35,083 nucleotides of DNA, from NCBI GenBank assembly GCA_001687465.1, contig LVLI01000365.1, positions 1 through 35,083 on the forward strand, in the 5' to 3' direction. Below are positions 32,243 to 35,083 of the stretch, one piece after another. The notes below the pieces were generated by a model that saw nothing but the letters and a program-made list of their open reading frames with translations, did no database searches and was not told where the DNA came from. Within the stretch, counting starts at the first letter, position 1. Every line of letters starts with the position of its first letter. Position numbers and translations under genes: made by a program. The DNA is from Halocafeteria seosinensis. Its lineage: Eukaryota > Sar > Bigyra > Bicosoecida.

Positions 32243-33070
32243 CAACCCCAATCCCAGTGAGCAATGCGTAATACATTGCGTATTCTCTTCTCAGTGTGAT
32301 ACTCCCTTGGTGTATGCATCTCGTCAGAGGGCGCATCGTTTCACCTGCTCTACTCTTATCATGCCGTCATCGTGTTCTGTACTCGTAGCAAACGGAAAAG
32401 CAACCATGTCCACTGTCTGGTTCATTTTGGCTCGTTGTCAAAAAAGGGACAGCTCATCGAATCTTGAGACGACTGCATGCTTGGAAATACGGGGGAAACG
32501 GAGGCGGTCCCTACATATATCTCCCCTGAAAGATCCAGTTGCAATGAGGTAACTTGCAGCGATTAACGTCGTACGTGAGAGTGTAGTCACAAGAAGGTCA
32601 TGGGATTCTTTAGTCACCTGTTGCTAACTTCCTACTCCGTTCGTTGGTGGAGAAAGCTGGCTGATAGAGGACGAGGAGAGACTGCTTTTACGACTGCCAG
32701 CACTACGGGTATGACGAGCGATATGGGTCCACGCCATAAAATACTCCTCTTCTATGAACACATGCTGCCTTTTGGATTTCCAGCCTCGACTGCCGCGCAG
32801 GAGTCACTGCTTGCTTTATTTATTCTGTCGGTCGTTCTAGCTCTGAGCTGGGAGTTTCCGAGGTTGGCAATTTCGGGTGTTGAAGATTTTTCGGCAGCTC
32901 CCGGCAACACTTTGGAAAGGATTTCTCGCTTGCAATATAAAGTTTCACTCGAGACACTGACGTGGCCAGTCCCTACCATGAGAATGAAAAAGCTAACACA
33001 TCGAACAGATTTAAAAGCGTCGCTGGGTTGCGCATTGCAGAGTAAGAATAATTTGTCACTCACGACGGTT

Positions 33071-34818
33071 ATGTTCGCGTCATTGTTTTTCGGTTGCGTT
33101 CTTTTGAAGAGGTAGCAGCAACAGATTTACGACCTGCAATTCTAAACGGTGACGAATCCTGCTTTCATTATAATGCAAATGAAAACCAGTTTGAAATGAA
33201 GTGTAGTGTGTTGACTTGGGGTGATCATGGCTATACCAACCAAGACTACATCTCGTTGGATGCGAATGAGACATTTGATGGTGGTCGGCAGAATGGGAAC
33301 TTCATAGACCTGACCGGAATTACAGGTTTCGAAGGATTGTTTACTATACTGGGTAGTGTTGTATCATTTGATCAAGCTCCCTTGATTTGGGATCTTGATG
33401 TTAGGAATGGGGAAACTGCCTCGCTAGGTGGATTTATTGTCCAGTCACAGCAGAAATTCTTTATCATTGATTCATGTAGCTCATCAGGAGATATTGCTGG
33501 TAGCTCAGGTGGTGGTATATGTGGTTATCGAGGTGGTCTTGGACATGGTCAAATCAAGATATCGAATTCGTATTCGACAGGGAGAATACTGGGTAACAGA
33601 GCAGGTGGTATTGCAGGGAGTCACATAGGATTCAATCAAGGGATTGTCAATATCACGGATTGTTATTCCACTGGGACTATTGAAGGACAACAAGCCGGTG
33701 GTATTTGTGGAAATGCTGCTGGTCTTACAAATGGTCAAGTGTATATGACTCGTTCCTATTCTACAGGAGATATTATTTCTAGTGGTCAATACAGTGGTGG
33801 TATTGTGGGTCGTGCTGCTGGTCATGGCAATGGATTTATTTATATCAAGGAATGTTATAGTATGGGACAGATATCTGCAGATGATAGTGGAGGGATTAGC
33901 GGCGATGATACAGCAGAGAAAGACGGTAAAGTACATATCATAGATTGTTATACACGAGGAGATATTATTGGCACCCAAGCAGGAGGTATTACAGGATACC
34001 AGACAGGAGGGCAATCAAGCAGTTTGGCAACAGGAGACGCCTACATCACCAATACATATGCATCAGGTACGGTTATCGGGACAAAGGCTGGCGGTATTAT
34101 AGGATCAATATTAAGTGAAGCAAGTGGTACCATTCACGTAAAATACTCAGTATACAATGGCAGTGAAGGAGCAGCGTCGATCGTAGGAGTGGATGATGGA
34201 AGTAAGCTCGTCGAGACAGCCAATTCAGATAATTTAACAGATATTCAGGGACAACTGTATCAAGTGGCAGGTTGGTCTGAGGACGTATGGACTTTTGATA
34301 GAGGAGAAAGTGATGACGACGAGGAGAATCTGCTGCCAATTCTACGCTTTCAATTGGTACCACCGTCGTCCCCTACTCCTTCACCCATGTCGACGCCGTC
34401 ACCGACGACGACATGGTCGGAGACTCCTTCAAGCAGCTTTACACGCTCTGCGAGTGCCACTCCATCGTCATCGTCGTCGCACAGCCAAACAAGGACTCAA
34501 ACTGGAACGGCAAGCCCCACGCCAACTTTGACACCAACCCAAAGTTCCACTTTCACGCTGACGGCCACGAGATCGGAGAGTCCGTCAAGTACTGCAAGTG
34601 CCAGCCCAACTTGGACATCTACTAGCTCGGCTTCATTTTTCACCACTAGTTCTCCGACTATGACAGGGACGTCATCGTCGACTTCAACTCCAACACGAAG
34701 CTCTATGCCGACAACTTCTGAAACAAATAACTCTTCGGCTACGGGTAAATCAAACAAACATACTGACAAGGTCAATGCACTTCCTGCTCAAAGACCCAAA
34801 CGCACAGTGAAAGGCTGA
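33071..34818 (+). CDS. GLUG-repeat protein with Ser/Thr-rich stalk, start unresolved
   Basis: The main frame is open from 33052 to the TGA at 34816-34818; its first in-frame ATG is at 33196, inside conserved sequence. An ATG at 33071 starts a signal-peptide-like segment (MFASLFFGCVLL) but in another frame, so either one base has shifted or an upstream exon splices in at 33118. Order: N-terminal domain (about 33120-33480, CFHYNANENQFEMKC, YISLDANETFD, APLIWDLDVRNGE), seven GLUG units (about 33480-34170; pattern CYSTGxIxGxxAGGIxG), a short acidic domain, then a Thr/Ser/Pro stalk (about 34365-34740) and a basic end. GLUG repeats form beta-helix-like stalks in secreted or surface proteins. No membrane helix follows the stalk, unlike the left-end gene. 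The paralogous relic at 17685-19076 helps confirm the domain limits. Probably secreted or wall-associated. Confidence 0.78.
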
Positions 34819-34872
34819 AGATGTTTCGCAAAGCATTTCAAGGAACCAATCAAGAGAAATGTTGAGCCGTAG

Positions 34873-34890
34873 CCCAATATAGATATTGGG
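34873..34890. repeat. Near-perfect 18-base palindrome downstream of the GLUG gene
   Basis: CCCAATAT-AG-ATATTGGG, with 8-base arms, starts 55 bases after the stop codon. It could mark a 3' end or a protein-binding site. The rest of 34819-35083 shows nothing recognisable. Confidence 0.6.
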
Positions 34891-35083
34891 TGGATATTGT
34901 TTCCAGTAGCGGAACTCAAAGCGTAGTAACCTAAAACTAAGTATGTACCCAATAGTAGTGTTGACTCTTCCTACATGCAATGTGATACAAATTCATCAAG
35001 ACTGAGCCTTCCAACTTATCTGGGAAGCAGGCTTCGTTAGACTCAGTAGTTGCAGACTGTAGCGTTCAGCCCTCCCTTTATAC

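Larger units (their letters stand above)
31147..33051. other. Long gene-poor stretch before the GLUG gene
   Basis: Several open frames overlap on both strands without family features and without consistent support, so I call none. Noticed: two adjacent hairpins at 31604-31654, a 12-base tandem duplication ACTGGACTGTCC at 32219-32242, and a possible exon (frame from ATG 32600 to a GTAAGAA donor at 33042) that could splice to the GLUG gene in frame. Confidence 0.45.

Noticed and set aside
31820-32552. Overlapping frames of 143 (minus) and 171 (plus) codons
   Set aside because: They cover each other, show no domain or paralogue, and contain scattered Cys/Arg/Ser sequence typical of non-coding frames.
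31925-32770. Weak likeness between MGSDEYFVVYEHFFRF (minus strand near 31970) and MGPRHKILLFYEHMLPF (plus strand near 32740)
   Set aside because: Only about a dozen positions agree loosely; too short to separate from chance without an alignment score.

Overview
The window is nuclear DNA of a flagellated, intron-bearing microbial eukaryote. Evidence: GT-AG introns of 52 to about 190 bases, a homologue of the axonemal protein CFAP61, U-box ubiquitin ligases, and long Ser/Thr/Pro-rich extracellular-type proteins, on base composition that looks roughly balanced. A heterokont-type (stramenopile) or related alga or protist fits best, but no marker fixes the species. No bacterial operon, rRNA, convincing tRNA or CRISPR array was seen.

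Layout. 2-5863 (+): 3' part of a large type I membrane protein with a mucin-like Ser/Thr region (324-base tandem repeat), a REJ-like ectodomain, one membrane helix and a short tail. 5864-7191: AT-rich spacer with a possible small gene and a possible retroelement scrap. 7192-17348 (+): CFAP61-like protein of 3363 residues in two exons. 17685-19076 (-): decayed relative of the GLUG-repeat gene at the right end. 19077-20532: no gene seen. 20533-21963 (+): ankyrin-repeat U-box protein, five exons. 22138-23268 (-): phosphoserine phosphatase, four exons. 24062-25080 (-) and 25737-27327 (+): two divergent ankyrin-repeat genes of six and nine exons. 27608-28567 (-): fatty acid hydroxylase/sterol desaturase-like membrane protein. 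29497-31146 (+): TPR U-box protein, no intron. 31147-33051: non-coding as far as can be seen. 33071-34818 (+): GLUG-repeat, Ser/Thr-rich secreted-type protein with an unresolved start.

Exon structures were worked out by hand from splice signals, frame and homology. The most striking pattern is in the three ankyrin genes: each repeat is one exon, nearly always 102 bases, and every intron is phase 0. Whole repeats could therefore be lost, gained or exchanged without breaking the frame. One of the three ends in a U-box, and the nearby TPR gene carries a very similar U-box with the same leader motif. The region thus looks like a local family of modular recognition arms, some joined to an E3 ligase domain, lying between genes for repeat-rich surface-type proteins. 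A role in recognition or signalling is inference. CFAP61, phosphoserine phosphatase and the hydroxylase look like housekeeping genes with no evident link to this family.
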